Part shown: positions 10,573 through 21,626 of the stretch, piece by piece
Layout of the letters: each line of letters starts with the position of its first letter
How positions within the stretch are numbered: the first letter of the stretch is position 1
NCBI GenBank assembly: GCA_947625835.1
Contig: CANQPY010000001.1
Span: 1 to 64,000, forward strand
Direction: 5' to 3'
Length of the DNA: 64,000 nucleotides
DNA from: an uncultured Clostridia bacterium
GTDB taxonomy: Bacteria > Bacillota > Clostridia > TANB77 > CAG-508
Program-made: the position numbers and the translations under genes
The notes under the pieces: generated by a model
Seen by the model: the letters and a program-made list of their open reading frames with translations, nothing else
Told to the model about the DNA's origin: nothing
The model's database searches: none

Positions 10573-10777
10573 AGAGGGTGAACCTTACGGCCCTGCAAAA
10601 TACAAAGAAATAGTAAGAGAAAGGTTCTTCATATCCAAACACAGTAATATTTCTTATTCAGATACAGGCAAAATGTCACCTACAGAAAGAGAATATATAA
10701 AGGGCTTTATAAGAGACGAATTAAAAGAACAGCAAAAAATAATTGATAAAATGAATGAAAGATCAGGGAGGAAGTAA
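10544..10777 (+). CDS. Small tail assembly protein overlapping previous CDS
   Basis: Listed from 10487; more plausible ATG at 10544 (MNFLDPQLTEEGE...). Overlaps upstream gene by 29 nt. Confidence 0.45.
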   Translation: MNFLDPQLTEEGEPYGPAKYKEIVRERFFISKHSNISYSDTGKMSPTEREYIKGFIRDELKEQQKIIDKMNERSGRK

Positions 10778-10780
10778 AGA

Positions 10781-12745
10781 ATGGCAACAGGCAGTATTAG
10801 CAGAGCAGCCGCTGATGAAGGTACTGGACAAACTTCAAGAACTGATTTAGCTGAAAAACAATTTAAAAGAAGAGAAAAGTTAGAATTAGCCCTTCAAGAA
10901 AAACTAACCAAATTAAAAGAAAAAGGCGATAAAAACGCTGAGAATAAGATAGCAAAAGAAAGAGAAAAACTACTCAAGTATAATCTTGAATATGAAGAAA
11001 AAGAAAGAACACAACTAGAAAAAAAGCTTGCAGAAGAAAGACAAAAATTAGAAGATGAGATAAACCAAAGAAGCATAGCCAGTTTAAATAAGCGTGGTGA
11101 AGAACTAGGTAAAAAAATGGGGGACGCTCTAAATAAATATGTCCCCGGTGTAGGTAAAGCATTAAATGCCCTTGGTGGGAGTGTAGAAAAGTATTTATCC
11201 ATTTATACTCAATATATGACATCAATCAGTACAAGAATTCAAGGAGCAGGTGCTGGGTTTACTTTTCAATCTATAAATGAAACCATAAGAAAGAATACAG
11301 CTTTTAATCCTTTTATTAGGTATGAAGATACTTTGGATAAGTTGAGTGAATTGGTAGATGCAGGTATTGCAGATAATCTAGTTCAAAGGGCTTTCTTAGC
11401 CACTATTTCAGATAAAATTGCAACCACATTTGATGCAGCAGAAAGTAGTTTGTTAGAGATAGTTCGTATTCAACAAAGAGACACAACTGCAGCTCGTTTA
11501 GGTATGGAAGCAGGCTTAACAAGACTATTCAACTATTATTTTAGTGATACAAGTTATCTTAGTAATACGTTCGATGCAGTACAAGAAGCCATGATTGATC
11601 TGAGTGCACAATTAGATGAAAAAACATCAGTTGAATTAGAATATATAGTGCAGAAATGGTTAGGTTCTTTAGGTTCAGTTGGTGTATCTAGTAATGTACT
11701 TCAAAACTTAGCTCAAGGTATTACCTTTTTAGGTACAGGTAACGTGGATGCACTAAGTAGTAACCAGTCATTACAAAATCTATTAGTAATGGCTTCTAGT
11801 AGGGCCGGTTTAGATTACAGTGGAATGCTAACAGGGGGTATTACATCTGCACAAGCAAACACATTATTGGCAAGTGTAATTTCATATGTGCAAGAAATTG
11901 CAGGTTCTAGTAATAATGTAGTTAAGCAACAGTATGCTCAATTATTTGGTTTATCCATGGCTGATATGGTAGCCTTCCAAAATATTAGTAATGAAGTATT
12001 AGATAGTCTCCTTCAAAATGGAATGACATATAGTAATACATTACAAGAATTAAATAGTCAGATAAGTCAAATAGGTAGTAGAATGCACTTATCTACAATG
12101 ATTGACAATGTATTAGATAATGCAATGGCATCTGTAGGTGTTAGTATATTAAATAATACTGGACTTTATAGTATGTGGAAAGCAGCAGATATGCTGGAAT
12201 CATTAACAGGGGGTATAGAATTGCCCTTCATTTCCGCATTAGGTACAGGTATAGACTTAAATATGTCTCTTGAAGGATTAATTAAAGGGGGCATTGTGGG
12301 TATTGGCGCTATTGGTACATTAATATCAGGAATAGGTGCATTAGGTAGAGCAGCAAATGGAGGAATACTAGGCACATTTAGTTCAGAAGGTGTATCAAGT
12401 TTATGGAATGTAGGACTTAATAAAGGTACAGGTTTTTCAGGTTATCAAAATGCAAGTCAATTATCAACTACAGCTTCCTCTACCGCATATGTTTCTTCAG
12501 GTAGTGAGTTAGGTATACAGCAATCCTTAAGTGATGAACAAAGAAAAACAGGAGAACAAGTATCGGGAGAAGAAGATTCGCTTAGTGCAAGCGAAACATC
12601 TGAAATATTGAAAGCACTGGATAAAAACCTTGAAGCTATTTTGGACTATTTTGAGCACGACAATATGGCCAACCCTCTATCTGTTAGGTTTGCAGATAAT
12701 TCCCCATTTAGCTACACAGGGACAAGTGGTTTACATGATATTTAA
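10781..12745 (+). CDS. Probable tape measure protein
   Basis: 654 aa, charged coiled-coil N-terminus then Gly/Ile/Leu-rich hydrophobic segments; position after tail assembly genes. Confidence 0.5.
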   Translation: MATGSISRAAADEGTGQTSRTDLAEKQFKRREKLELALQEKLTKLKEKGDKNAENKIAKEREKLLKYNLEYEEKERTQLEKKLAEERQKLEDEINQRSIASLNKRGEELGKKMGDALNKYVPGVGKALNALGGSVEKYLSIYTQYMTSISTRIQGAGAGFTFQSINETIRKNTAFNPFIRYEDTLDKLSELVDAGIADNLVQRAFLATISDKIATTFDAAESSLLEIVRIQQRDTTAARLGMEAGLTRLFNYYFSDTSYLSNTFDAVQEAMIDLSAQLDEKTSVELEYIVQKWLGSLGSVGVSSNVLQNLAQGITFLGTGNVDALSSNQSLQNLLVMASSRAGLDYSGMLTGGITSAQANTLLASVISYVQEIAGSSNNVVKQQYAQLFGLSMADMVAFQNISNEVLDSLLQNGMTYSNTLQELNSQISQIGSRMHLSTMIDNVLDNAMASVGVSILNNTGLYSMWKAADMLESLTGGIELPFISALGTGIDLNMSLEGLIKGGIVGIGAIGTLISGIGALGRAANGGILGTFSSEGVSSLWNVGLNKGTGFSGYQNASQLSTTASSTAYVSSGSELGIQQSLSDEQRKTGEQVSGEEDSLSASETSEILKALDKNLEAILDYFEHDNMANPLSVRFADNSPFSYTGTSGLHDI

Positions 12746-12778
12746 TAAAAAAACAACCCTGATTGAGGAAGATAAACA

Positions 12779-14260
12779 ATGTTTAAATATAATGAAAGTT
12801 CTCAAACCTGTAGTTTCATACAAAATCTACTAAGATCAAAAAATGTTCCTATGCTTCCCATTTTGAGAGATCCTGAAGGGTTATTTAGTTCTAAGGGCAC
12901 TACTAATGATTCGATAATCCCAAAAGGATTTTCATATATACACGATGGCTATTTTTATTTAGGGCAAGGTGATATAGAGGGTAAGCCTATACCACCACTA
13001 AGAAAAGAAAAATACATATTTGGAAATAAATATCCGAATATGACCAATAATTATATCCCAAAAGAAAGTTATTACAGTTCGGAATTACATGAATATCTTG
13101 GAGAATACTTAAGGGCATATAGAGACACTTATAGAGTAGACTTAATGGGTCTATATAATTGCTTTTCAAATAGACTAATCTCCAAAGTATCTCTTCCAAT
13201 GATTAGAAGAGAACGCGATAGTTCCAGCGAAGCGGATGCGGGGCAGAAAACAACCTCTCTATTTACCACATGGTATAAATTCAATGAGCCCAACAATAAT
13301 TATAAAGTTACATGCTTTCCTATTAAATTTAATATGGAATATAAAATTAAAATATACGGTAGTATAAATGGTAATATCATTATTCAACCTATATTTTATT
13401 TTAATGGAGACTACCTAAGTTTATCCCCAGAAGGGGGAAACCCAGAAGCATCAAAAATCACTAAGCCCATAGTATTTGAACCACAAACACGTATCTATAC
13501 TAACAGTATGACTTATGAATTAAATTTAAAAGATACTGCAGGTTATATTCTTCGAGATATTCAAAGTGCGGGAGATTTAACTGAAAGGGAATTAACTAAA
13601 TATTTATTAGAGAATGAAAAGTATTTATATTTATTTATCCAGGTACCTCAATCACAAGAACTCCAGATAAGTGTTATTGAAGAAGCAGAATACTTTCAAG
13701 TAGTAAATAATACGCTCTTAAATTTAAAAGTAAATTATAATGTACCTTTTAGTGATAGACTACTGGAATTTCTTACAGAGAATGTAATTACTCCCTATGA
13801 TAGTATAAATCAAAATATAACAAGAATACAAACTATATTACTATCAAGCGATTTCAAAAAGAAATATTATAAAGAACTCATAGATAACCCCTTATATGTT
13901 CCTATATATAGCAGAACAACAGAGGGAAATAATCCTTATACAGAAGCTGAAAAACAGGATGCAGTTATAAGAGGGCATTATAAAAAATTAAAAAGACTTA
14001 TTAACCCAAGTATTGAGGAAAAACAAAACAACGAGGGCGAAGATATTCAAGTTCCCCCTTTCAATATAATAGTAGCAAGTAAAGATGAAATTTACTCACC
14101 AATTCCAGGGGAATATGATGATACCATGAGAGTTCTTTTATATTTTATATTTACAAATATGGGCATTCCAGATTTTACAGGCTATGTGGATAAAGATGTA
14201 GAAGACTTATTATTAAGATGTGTGGGAGACAACTTAAAAGTAAAACTAAAGGAGATATAA
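12779..14260 (+). CDS. Hypothetical tail/baseplate protein
   Basis: 493-aa ORF inside the tail block. Confidence 0.4.
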   Translation: MFKYNESSQTCSFIQNLLRSKNVPMLPILRDPEGLFSSKGTTNDSIIPKGFSYIHDGYFYLGQGDIEGKPIPPLRKEKYIFGNKYPNMTNNYIPKESYYSSELHEYLGEYLRAYRDTYRVDLMGLYNCFSNRLISKVSLPMIRRERDSSSEADAGQKTTSLFTTWYKFNEPNNNYKVTCFPIKFNMEYKIKIYGSINGNIIIQPIFYFNGDYLSLSPEGGNPEASKITKPIVFEPQTRIYTNSMTYELNLKDTAGYILRDIQSAGDLTERELTKYLLENEKYLYLFIQVPQSQELQISVIEEAEYFQVVNNTLLNLKVNYNVPFSDRLLEFLTENVITPYDSINQNITRIQTILLSSDFKKKYYKELIDNPLYVPIYSRTTEGNNPYTEAEKQDAVIRGHYKKLKRLINPSIEEKQNNEGEDIQVPPFNIIVASKDEIYSPIPGEYDDTMRVLLYFIFTNMGIPDFTGYVDKDVEDLLLRCVGDNLKVKLKEI

Positions 14261-14261
14261 A

Positions 14262-14855
14262 GTGAAATTTAATCTAATAGATAATTATATTTATATCTAT
14301 CAATTAAATAAATATGTAATAATCCCAACATATCCTGAACAAATAAGTGACAGTTTAGGCTCAAACTTTGCCCAAACTAACATATTATCACGTACAGCTC
14401 CTATATATTCATATTCAGGTTCAGGGCCTCGTAGAATTCAATTTAATATAGGTTTACATAGAGATATGATGACCCAGTTTAATAAAAATAATAGAGCATT
14501 TATTGAGGGTGTAGATATTGGAGACGATTATGTAGATACACTAGTTAGGTATTTACAAGCAATGGCTCTACCTTCTTATAAAGTAGGGCAAGTGCAGTCA
14601 GCTATAAATTCAGGTAAGTTAGTTAATCCACCAGTAATTGCAGTGAGGTTTGGAAATACACTATTTATAAAAGGTATAGTAGATGGAGTTGTAGGCGTAG
14701 ACTACTCAGGTCCAATATCAAAAGATAATAAATATCAATTAGTTAATGTAAATTTTACAGTAGCTGAAACTGAGCCTCAAGATGCAGAGACATTAGCTAA
14801 GTGGGGAAGTTTTAGAGGTCTTGAAGCCGTGATAACAAAAGGCCTATATAAATAA
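14262..14855 (+). CDS. Putative baseplate-associated protein
   Basis: 197-aa ORF immediately before LysM/gp53-like gene. Confidence 0.4.
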   Translation: MKFNLIDNYIYIYQLNKYVIIPTYPEQISDSLGSNFAQTNILSRTAPIYSYSGSGPRRIQFNIGLHRDMMTQFNKNNRAFIEGVDIGDDYVDTLVRYLQAMALPSYKVGQVQSAINSGKLVNPPVIAVRFGNTLFIKGIVDGVVGVDYSGPISKDNKYQLVNVNFTVAETEPQDAETLAKWGSFRGLEAVITKGLYK

Positions 14856-14870
14856 TAGGGAGCTATAAAT

Positions 14871-15188
14871 ATGGCAAATGCAGTTAAAAACTATAAGCAA
14901 TATGACTATATAAGCAGATACGAGAGCTTCCCTTACTATTACGATCCTGTAAATAACAGATATTACTATGGAATTACATCTTCATTAAATACAGATACTT
15001 CTTATTCTTTATATGAAGTAAAGGCTGGAGATAGTTATGACAGTATAGCCCTTGACTATTATGGGTGTGCTTTATTTTACTGGGTTATTTGCGACTATAA
15101 TGAAATATTTGATTCCCTTGAACCCCCAACTATTGGAACCAAAATCAAATTACCTGCGCTTAATAATATAAGATTTGTGCAGAAATAA
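14871..15188 (+). CDS. LysM-like baseplate wedge protein (T4 gp53-like)
   Basis: YEVKAGDSYDSIALDYYGCALFYWVICDYNEIFD...GTKIKLP resembles a LysM/gp53 segment. Confidence 0.6.
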   Translation: MANAVKNYKQYDYISRYESFPYYYDPVNNRYYYGITSSLNTDTSYSLYEVKAGDSYDSIALDYYGCALFYWVICDYNEIFDSLEPPTIGTKIKLPALNNIRFVQK

Positions 15189-15211
15189 CACAGTGTTTGG
15201 AGGCACTCAAT

Positions 15212-16480
15212 ATGGCAACATCTTTAATTTCAACTACAACTAGGGTAGAAGTGCCTTATATATCTGTTCAAATAGGCGAATACTCTTTTGGTTTATACAA
15301 CAGGACTAAAGAAAATATACTAGTTAATGGGAAATATTATTCAGCTATAAAAGTCAACTACCCCAATTTTGTTCAAAGATTAACTGTACAAAAAATAAAT
15401 GGTAAATTAAATAATTACGCTCTTACTCTTGAATATCAGATTACAGAAAATGATGATCCAGACTTAATTAACAAAATATTAAGCTCAGTCTCTAAAAGCA
15501 GAAAGATAATATTTACCTATGGTGATTGCGCTACTCCTGCGTTTATGTATAGATGTGAAGAAGCCTTAATAACTAAGGTAACATCAAATATGGATATTTC
15601 AAATTCCAAAATTACCTACACTATTAACGCCGTAAGTTCAGCAATGGGGTTACAAGCAGGGGTTAAAGATTTCCCCAGATACACTAGTAAAAAACCAAGC
15701 GATGTAATAAAATCATTATTGGCTGATAAGACATCAGGGCTTCAAGAAATATTTTATGGGATGCATGATTTAGAAGCAGTTGCACAGCTGGGACTTATTC
15801 CAGGTGATGATCGTGCGGTAACACTTCAAGCAAAAACAAATATGTCTGTATTAGATTATCTAAATTATCTTATCGAAAATATGTCAAGTATAAACGATAC
15901 AGTAAACGGGGTAGCAAAAACTATCAGATATGTAATGACTATAAATGATGATATTTCAGGTATCCTTGGAGGCCCATATTTTAAAATATCCAAAGCATAC
16001 AATTCAGTTCAGGCTAATACCTCTATTGATTATTATAATATAGATATAGGCTACCCTAACAAGGACTTAGTTATAAGCTTCTCAGTAGATGATGATGAAG
16101 CCTATTCTATACTTTATGATTACTCTAAAAAATTAGATTTCTCAGATTATGTATATCGTATTGGAGATGAAGGTACTGTAAATAAGATATATTCACCAGC
16201 ACTAATTAATTCTAAGCAATATTTACAAATGACAGGGGTAGATAGAAACTGGTGGTCTCAAATGACCCAGTATCCAATTACTGCAACCTTGAGAATAAAA
16301 GGCTTATTAAGAGCAGCCATATTAATGAGTTATATAAGAATAAACATTTATTTCTATGGTAAAAAACACAGCGCTAGCGGTGTTTATATTATAACTAAAC
16401 AAATAGATGAGATAAGTAGTAGTGGCTACAGTACAACTCTATCATTAGTAAGGGTTCAAGGAGTAGACTATGCTGACTAG
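15212..16480 (+). CDS. Baseplate hub-like protein
   Basis: Listed from TTG 15197; ATG15212 has GGAGG RBS. ~422 aa, hub position before OB-fold spike protein. Confidence 0.5.
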   Translation: MATSLISTTTRVEVPYISVQIGEYSFGLYNRTKENILVNGKYYSAIKVNYPNFVQRLTVQKINGKLNNYALTLEYQITENDDPDLINKILSSVSKSRKIIFTYGDCATPAFMYRCEEALITKVTSNMDISNSKITYTINAVSSAMGLQAGVKDFPRYTSKKPSDVIKSLLADKTSGLQEIFYGMHDLEAVAQLGLIPGDDRAVTLQAKTNMSVLDYLNYLIENMSSINDTVNGVAKTIRYVMTINDDISGILGGPYFKISKAYNSVQANTSIDYYNIDIGYPNKDLVISFSVDDDEAYSILYDYSKKLDFSDYVYRIGDEGTVNKIYSPALINSKQYLQMTGVDRNWWSQMTQYPITATLRIKGLLRAAILMSYIRINIYFYGKKHSASGVYIITKQIDEISSSGYSTTLSLVRVQGVDYAD

Positions 16481-16964
16481 GGCTATTGTTGTAGAAGTAG
16501 GTGAAATAGGGACCGAACATGAATATAAACTTAAAGTAAGGATGCCTATAATTAACGGTATAGTTGATGGAAAGGGATCAACTGCAGACGCAGACCTAAG
16601 TTGGGCTTCTATAATGTATATTCCTGGTCTAAATGTTCAATACCGCAAAGAAGATATAGTGATAGTAGGATTTGAAGATAATAATCTAGACTATCCTTTA
16701 GTATTGGGCCATTTAAGAGCAAAAGGGAACGATGTAAATAAAGGTGCGAGAATATCGGGAGATGTACAAACCCTCATGGTGGAAGATAGGTTTGTAGCTC
16801 CTACAGATGTTATATTAGGTAAAACAGCCTATTCCGCAATATTCGATAATATTAATGATGGGTCCGGCACAATATCTAAAGAAGACCAAGCTAAATTAGA
16901 TGGATTCAAAATACAAAAAGTCGGGGATACCTATATTATAAGTTATAAACCACAAGCACAATAA
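16470..16964 (+). CDS. gpV/gp5-like baseplate spike OB-fold protein
   Basis: 164 aa; LKVRMPIINGI...YRKEDIVIVGFEDNNLDYPLVLGHL is the OB-fold spike pattern. Confidence 0.6.
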   Translation: MLTRAIVVEVGEIGTEHEYKLKVRMPIINGIVDGKGSTADADLSWASIMYIPGLNVQYRKEDIVIVGFEDNNLDYPLVLGHLRAKGNDVNKGARISGDVQTLMVEDRFVAPTDVILGKTAYSAIFDNINDGSGTISKEDQAKLDGFKIQKVGDTYIISYKPQAQ

Positions 16965-16988
16965 TTATAAAATTTAAGGAGTAGTTTT

Positions 16989-17360
16989 ATGAATGCGATA
17001 GGTTTTCCAGATATGATATCGTCCAATAAGGCAGTAATTATCAAAGACATAGATGCAACTAGACAAAACCTTAATCTTCTCCTTACCTCATATAAGAAAA
17101 CAATGCTTGGTGATCCTTATTTTGGAACCAATCTTCGTAAATTGTTTTTTGAAAATAATAATGCAATACTAAGAGATCTAGTAATTGATGATATATTTAC
17201 TACAATAAATACTTTTATGCCTCAAATACGTGTATTAAGAAAAAATATAGAAGTAATATCAGATAGGAACTCAGTTTATGTAAATATAAAAGCACAAAAT
17301 TTACTAGACTTTAGTTTCAATGAATACAATATTAAATTATTAGAAGTGGAGGAAATCTAA
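16989..17360 (+). CDS. gp25/W-like baseplate wedge protein
   Basis: 123 aa, between spike and gpJ/gp6-like gene; 'LLTSYKKTMLGDPYFGTNLRKLFFE'. Confidence 0.65.
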   Translation: MNAIGFPDMISSNKAVIIKDIDATRQNLNLLLTSYKKTMLGDPYFGTNLRKLFFENNNAILRDLVIDDIFTTINTFMPQIRVLRKNIEVISDRNSVYVNIKAQNLLDFSFNEYNIKLLEVEEI

Positions 17361-20300
17361 TGGATTTTAATATTAATAACTATTTAAGTAATTTATCTAC
17401 TATAAATAAAGATTTCAACTCCATATGGGAAGAAATAATAACTACAGTACCCAAATTAACTAATAAAATTACACCCGCAGAGGCAAATGAATCAGATCCT
17501 CTTATAGTATTATTAAAAGAACTAGGTATAATAAGCGATAAACTCAATTATAATATTGATAAGAATACACTAGAAAACTTTCCAGACCTTTTAACTCAAT
17601 TACGTACAGCATATAGTGTATTTAAATCCATGGGTTATAATCCTAATTGGTATAAAAGTGCATTAACTAAAATTACATTAATTTACAATGGCGGGGTTGA
17701 TGATGTATTATCTTCACAAATTTCAAGTACTGGAAGTAAAGGATTTACCCTTCCTAGATTTACTCAAGTAAGTGATGAGAACAATACAGATATATACACA
17801 CTACTTGAAAGTGCAGATTTCACTCCCGGAGAAGCAAAACAAGTATCTTTAATAGCAATTGAAGGTACGATTAATGATTTTGAAGTTAACGGGGATACAC
17901 AAATAAAAATAAACAACCTTGATGCACAAAATAAACTATACTTTGTACAGCCCAATATAGCTCAAAACGGTATTTTTATTGATTTTAATCCGGAATTCAG
18001 CAATATTTATTTGAAGCTGACAGGGTCTAACCAATTAGAAAATGATACAAGTATAGACACTCAAGACAATCTAAGATTATGGAAGAGAGTAGATAATCTT
18101 TACCAATACTTACCAGGTAATTACATTTACAAGTTTGGTATAGACCCAAGTACGGGAACCAATTATATTCAATTCCCAGACGACATAGGTACACTAATTG
18201 ATAAGGGCATTTATATAAAATATATTTTATCCTCCGGTGAAGCAGGTAATATAAAAGCAGGAACAATTGCTCAACTTTATAATGATCCTAATATTTCGGT
18301 TACTTACAGATCAAATGTATCTTCTTCAGGAGATGCAGCAGCAGCCACCAATGAAGGCACTATTACTAAATCAAACTTTACAGTACGTAATTTAGCCTCT
18401 ACTCAAAACGGGCAGGATCCTGAAACTATAGAGGAAATGCAAAGAAACTATGAGAGAGTAGTAGGTACATTTGATACATTAGTTACATTAAGAGACTATA
18501 ATAACTACATTTACAACGCAACAGATGATGCGGGTAGAAATTTAGTATCAAATATCAAAGTAAGTGATCGTGGCAACGACTTATATGATTACACTCCCTG
18601 TAGAGTATATAAGGCAACAGGTATAGAAGATACCATCAATGTTACTGCAGATGTTACTGCAGGAAATATGAATGCTTATCAACTTAGACTATTTCCTCTT
18701 AAAAATACTGCAGATGGGAATATAAATAGTTGGAGTGATTTTAATCAAACTTTTACATATAGTAACATAAAGGGTAAACTAGCAACATTTGATAGTAATG
18801 CATGGCTTAGGCAGATTGAGGATTCTATTAAGGATGTTAAGTCTATAAACCATGACTTTATGGGTACATGTGGTGCCCCAGTATTTGTGGATTATGATAT
18901 TAGTGGCCAAATATACTTACAAAAAGTAGTATCAAATTCTGAAGCACTGGAGATAAAGCAGGCTATAGATTTAGCCATTTATAGAAATTTCAACTCCAGA
19001 GAATTAAATTTTGGTGAAAAAATAAATTATCCCAAATTAATTGAGGTTATAAAGAATGCAGATCCTCGTATTCAATACGCCGCAATTAACCCTATAAACT
19101 ATACTGGGGTGGAACTTCCACAATTTAATGAAGTTAATAATGGTTATGATATTACGGCAAGATCTATACTGAAGGGTACTACCCCCTGGGCAATCCAGAC
19201 AGATAACAAAGGTACCCCTATAAGTACAGGATTTGATACTTTTACATACCATTATGGTCAAACAGAAACAAACTTTTATGGTGATGCTAATAATCCCATA
19301 ACATCTATATCTCCCCAAGTGTCTGAATTCCATAAAAGAGATATAACCGAAGATGAAAGTGGGATAGAAGTATATAAAAATGAAACTTACTCTATTTTAG
19401 TACCATCATATATTACTCAAATCACATATACTAATTACCTTTATGTTAAAGTTTTTGGTACTGAAGATGGTAATGACCCTAAGGAAGGTGAATCTAAGGA
19501 TCCCTTCATTCTTTACAAGGATAACCCTGTTAAGCTAACAGGAAACCAAATGGTAAAGATATATGAAACTAAAGACTCTTACATTTATGGTTATGACCCT
19601 GAGCAGTCAAATGAAAAAGTAACAGTAGATAATCCTACCTATGTTCTAAAAGCAGATGATATTGTATTGTTTGCAAGTTCAGATAGTAAAATAAAATTAA
19701 GTGCATCAGATCAAACCCTAACAAGTATGGGTACTAAACTTTCAATTTCAGTATTAGTACCGGATGAAAATAATATTCAAAACTCCAAATTTATATCAGA
19801 AGAATACGCAGATGTAACCAAATACCAAATAAGAATAGCTTCAAATTCAAGTGGTTTAGCAGATTACTTAACAAAGACTCCTTCAGCAGATGGTTATACT
19901 CTCAATATAGGGGAGTATTTATTATTCGCAGATTACAATACTGATACAGATACTGCAGATACCCCAGTATTAGAAGTAGGCATTATAGGTGAAGGAAATA
20001 CTATAACTAATACTACAAAATCAGCACTGCTTGTTAATGACCCTGAAGGCCCCCAAGATCCTATTCCCTTCAATGCTGTATCTAACTTTATAATATCTAC
20101 AGCCGACATAACATCTGGTAATTTCAGCGACGCTAAATTTGTCCCTATAAACAGTAAAAATCTCAAATACACTGCTAATACCATTTATAACTTTGGAGAA
20201 GGGTACCTACTTAAGGGAATAACTAACCCAGCAGAAAAACCCGCATCAACTACTCAGGTTTTCCCTATTACTGTCCAAGATGATGGTATTAAATATTATA

Positions 20301-21622
20301 AGGGTACGCCCAATCCTGATGACGGAGGTTATGATTATAATACCGCTGCTACAGGGACAATCCCTAAACCCATAGATAATGAAGGCTATAAGATGTCTTG
20401 TCAATTATCATTACTTCTCACTCCCAATAATGAGCAAAAATTAGAAGAAGGCCAGCAAGTTGTATTAAATGGTAATCCTCCACTATCTTTAGATAAGAGT
20501 AATTTTACTAATATTAATTCCACTATTACAGATTATAGTGAAGAAAAAATTAAGGGGATAAAAGTTACAGGGTTTAATGGGAATGATTTTATGTATCTAA
20601 ATGAAGATAAAGACATTTCTAACCAAGGTGGTTATATCCAAATGCGGGTTTATAATCCCAATAGTTTTGACATTGCTTTATCTATAGGAAAAAAAGAAGA
20701 CAATTCTACCCAATACATTATAAAAACAAAAGATATTAAACAATTATTAATTCCAATCAATTCTATTATAGGAACTACAAATCATAATGGTGAAAAAATT
20801 GAAAACCTCAAAAATATAAATGGATTAATCTTTTCTGTTTTAAAAGCAGAAAATAGTGAGGTTCTTTCCCAGGATGACAGTTTAATTATTTCCATCCCTA
20901 TATATATTGGAGGTATAATAATAACAGAAACTTCAACTATTCAATCTAATACTACTCTTGTCTATAGTGGAGGACAAGCACTAAAACTATCAGAAACTGA
21001 ACAAAATACTCTAAGATTAATGAGTTATAATACCTCAGATAATACAAATGTTTCTACAGACATTAAGTGGAGAAGTGATCTTCCAGTTGCTTTACCTAAA
21101 TTGGGTGATGAAGCTAGAGTAGAAGCATTTTTGGTTTCCTATATTAATGCAGGTAATAATTTAGTATCTTATGTAGTTGCCGATGCAAATGCTGATATAA
21201 CCATTAATAGTGATGATAAAAATAATACAACATCAGCAATTAATAAAGTAACTTCTGTAAATAGTAGGATATTAGGTATATTAAAGGGAAGTAAATATTA
21301 TTCTAAAAATAATTCTAGCTATGAAAAAATAAGTGGGCTTATTTCAAGTGGTGAAAATAATTATAAAGAATTAAAAGATGAAGATTCACTTCTCTATGTC
21401 TACTTTGATAAACCAGAGCCTAATAAAGGGGATCCACCAACGCTTAGCTACAACCCAACATATACCTCAACTTCAAACGCAATAATTAATCCTAATGATC
21501 CTGATAGTTTCTTTATATCCACTCATCCCTGCAATCCATACGTAATCCCTAGACTTATAGGTAAAGATGGTACTATGCCTTTACAAGAATTGCAAATTAG
21601 TTCCCTCTCTATAAGGAGTTAA
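17360..21622 (+). CDS. Baseplate J/gp6-like protein, giant
   Basis: 1420 aa; 'GQDPETIEEMQRNYERVVGTFDTLVTLRDYNNYIYNA' is the baseplate J signature. Confidence 0.75.
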   Translation: MDFNINNYLSNLSTINKDFNSIWEEIITTVPKLTNKITPAEANESDPLIVLLKELGIISDKLNYNIDKNTLENFPDLLTQLRTAYSVFKSMGYNPNWYKSALTKITLIYNGGVDDVLSSQISSTGSKGFTLPRFTQVSDENNTDIYTLLESADFTPGEAKQVSLIAIEGTINDFEVNGDTQIKINNLDAQNKLYFVQPNIAQNGIFIDFNPEFSNIYLKLTGSNQLENDTSIDTQDNLRLWKRVDNLYQYLPGNYIYKFGIDPSTGTNYIQFPDDIGTLIDKGIYIKYILSSGEAGNIKAGTIAQLYNDPNISVTYRSNVSSSGDAAAATNEGTITKSNFTVRNLASTQNGQDPETIEEMQRNYERVVGTFDTLVTLRDYNNYIYNATDDAGRNLVSNIKVSDRGNDLYDYTPCRVYKATGIEDTINVTADVTAGNMNAYQLRLFPLKNTADGNINSWSDFNQTFTYSNIKGKLATFDSNAWLRQIEDSIKDVKSINHDFMGTCGAPVFVDYDISGQIYLQKVVSNSEALEIKQAIDLAIYRNFNSRELNFGEKINYPKLIEVIKNADPRIQYAAINPINYTGVELPQFNEVNNGYDITARSILKGTTPWAIQTDNKGTPISTGFDTFTYHYGQTETNFYGDANNPITSISPQVSEFHKRDITEDESGIEVYKNETYSILVPSYITQITYTNYLYVKVFGTEDGNDPKEGESKDPFILYKDNPVKLTGNQMVKIYETKDSYIYGYDPEQSNEKVTVDNPTYVLKADDIVLFASSDSKIKLSASDQTLTSMGTKLSISVLVPDENNIQNSKFISEEYADVTKYQIRIASNSSGLADYLTKTPSADGYTLNIGEYLLFADYNTDTDTADTPVLEVGIIGEGNTITNTTKSALLVNDPEGPQDPIPFNAVSNFIISTADITSGNFSDAKFVPINSKNLKYTANTIYNFGEGYLLKGITNPAEKPASTTQVFPITVQDDGIKYYKGTPNPDDGGYDYNTAATGTIPKPIDNEGYKMSCQLSLLLTPNNEQKLEEGQQVVLNGNPPLSLDKSNFTNINSTITDYSEEKIKGIKVTGFNGNDFMYLNEDKDISNQGGYIQMRVYNPNSFDIALSIGKKEDNSTQYIIKTKDIKQLLIPINSIIGTTNHNGEKIENLKNINGLIFSVLKAENSEVLSQDDSLIISIPIYIGGIIITETSTIQSNTTLVYSGGQALKLSETEQNTLRLMSYNTSDNTNVSTDIKWRSDLPVALPKLGDEARVEAFLVSYINAGNNLVSYVVADANADITINSDDKNNTTSAINKVTSVNSRILGILKGSKYYSKNNSSYEKISGLISSGENNYKELKDEDSLLYVYFDKPEPNKGDPPTLSYNPTYTSTSNAIINPNDPDSFFISTHPCNPYVIPRLIGKDGTMPLQELQISSLSIRS

Positions 21623-21626
21623 TTAT

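Noticed and set aside
12630-12833. ORF 12630..12833 (+)
   Set aside because: Out-of-frame overlap of the tape-measure end and the start of ORF 12779; no RBS or family features.
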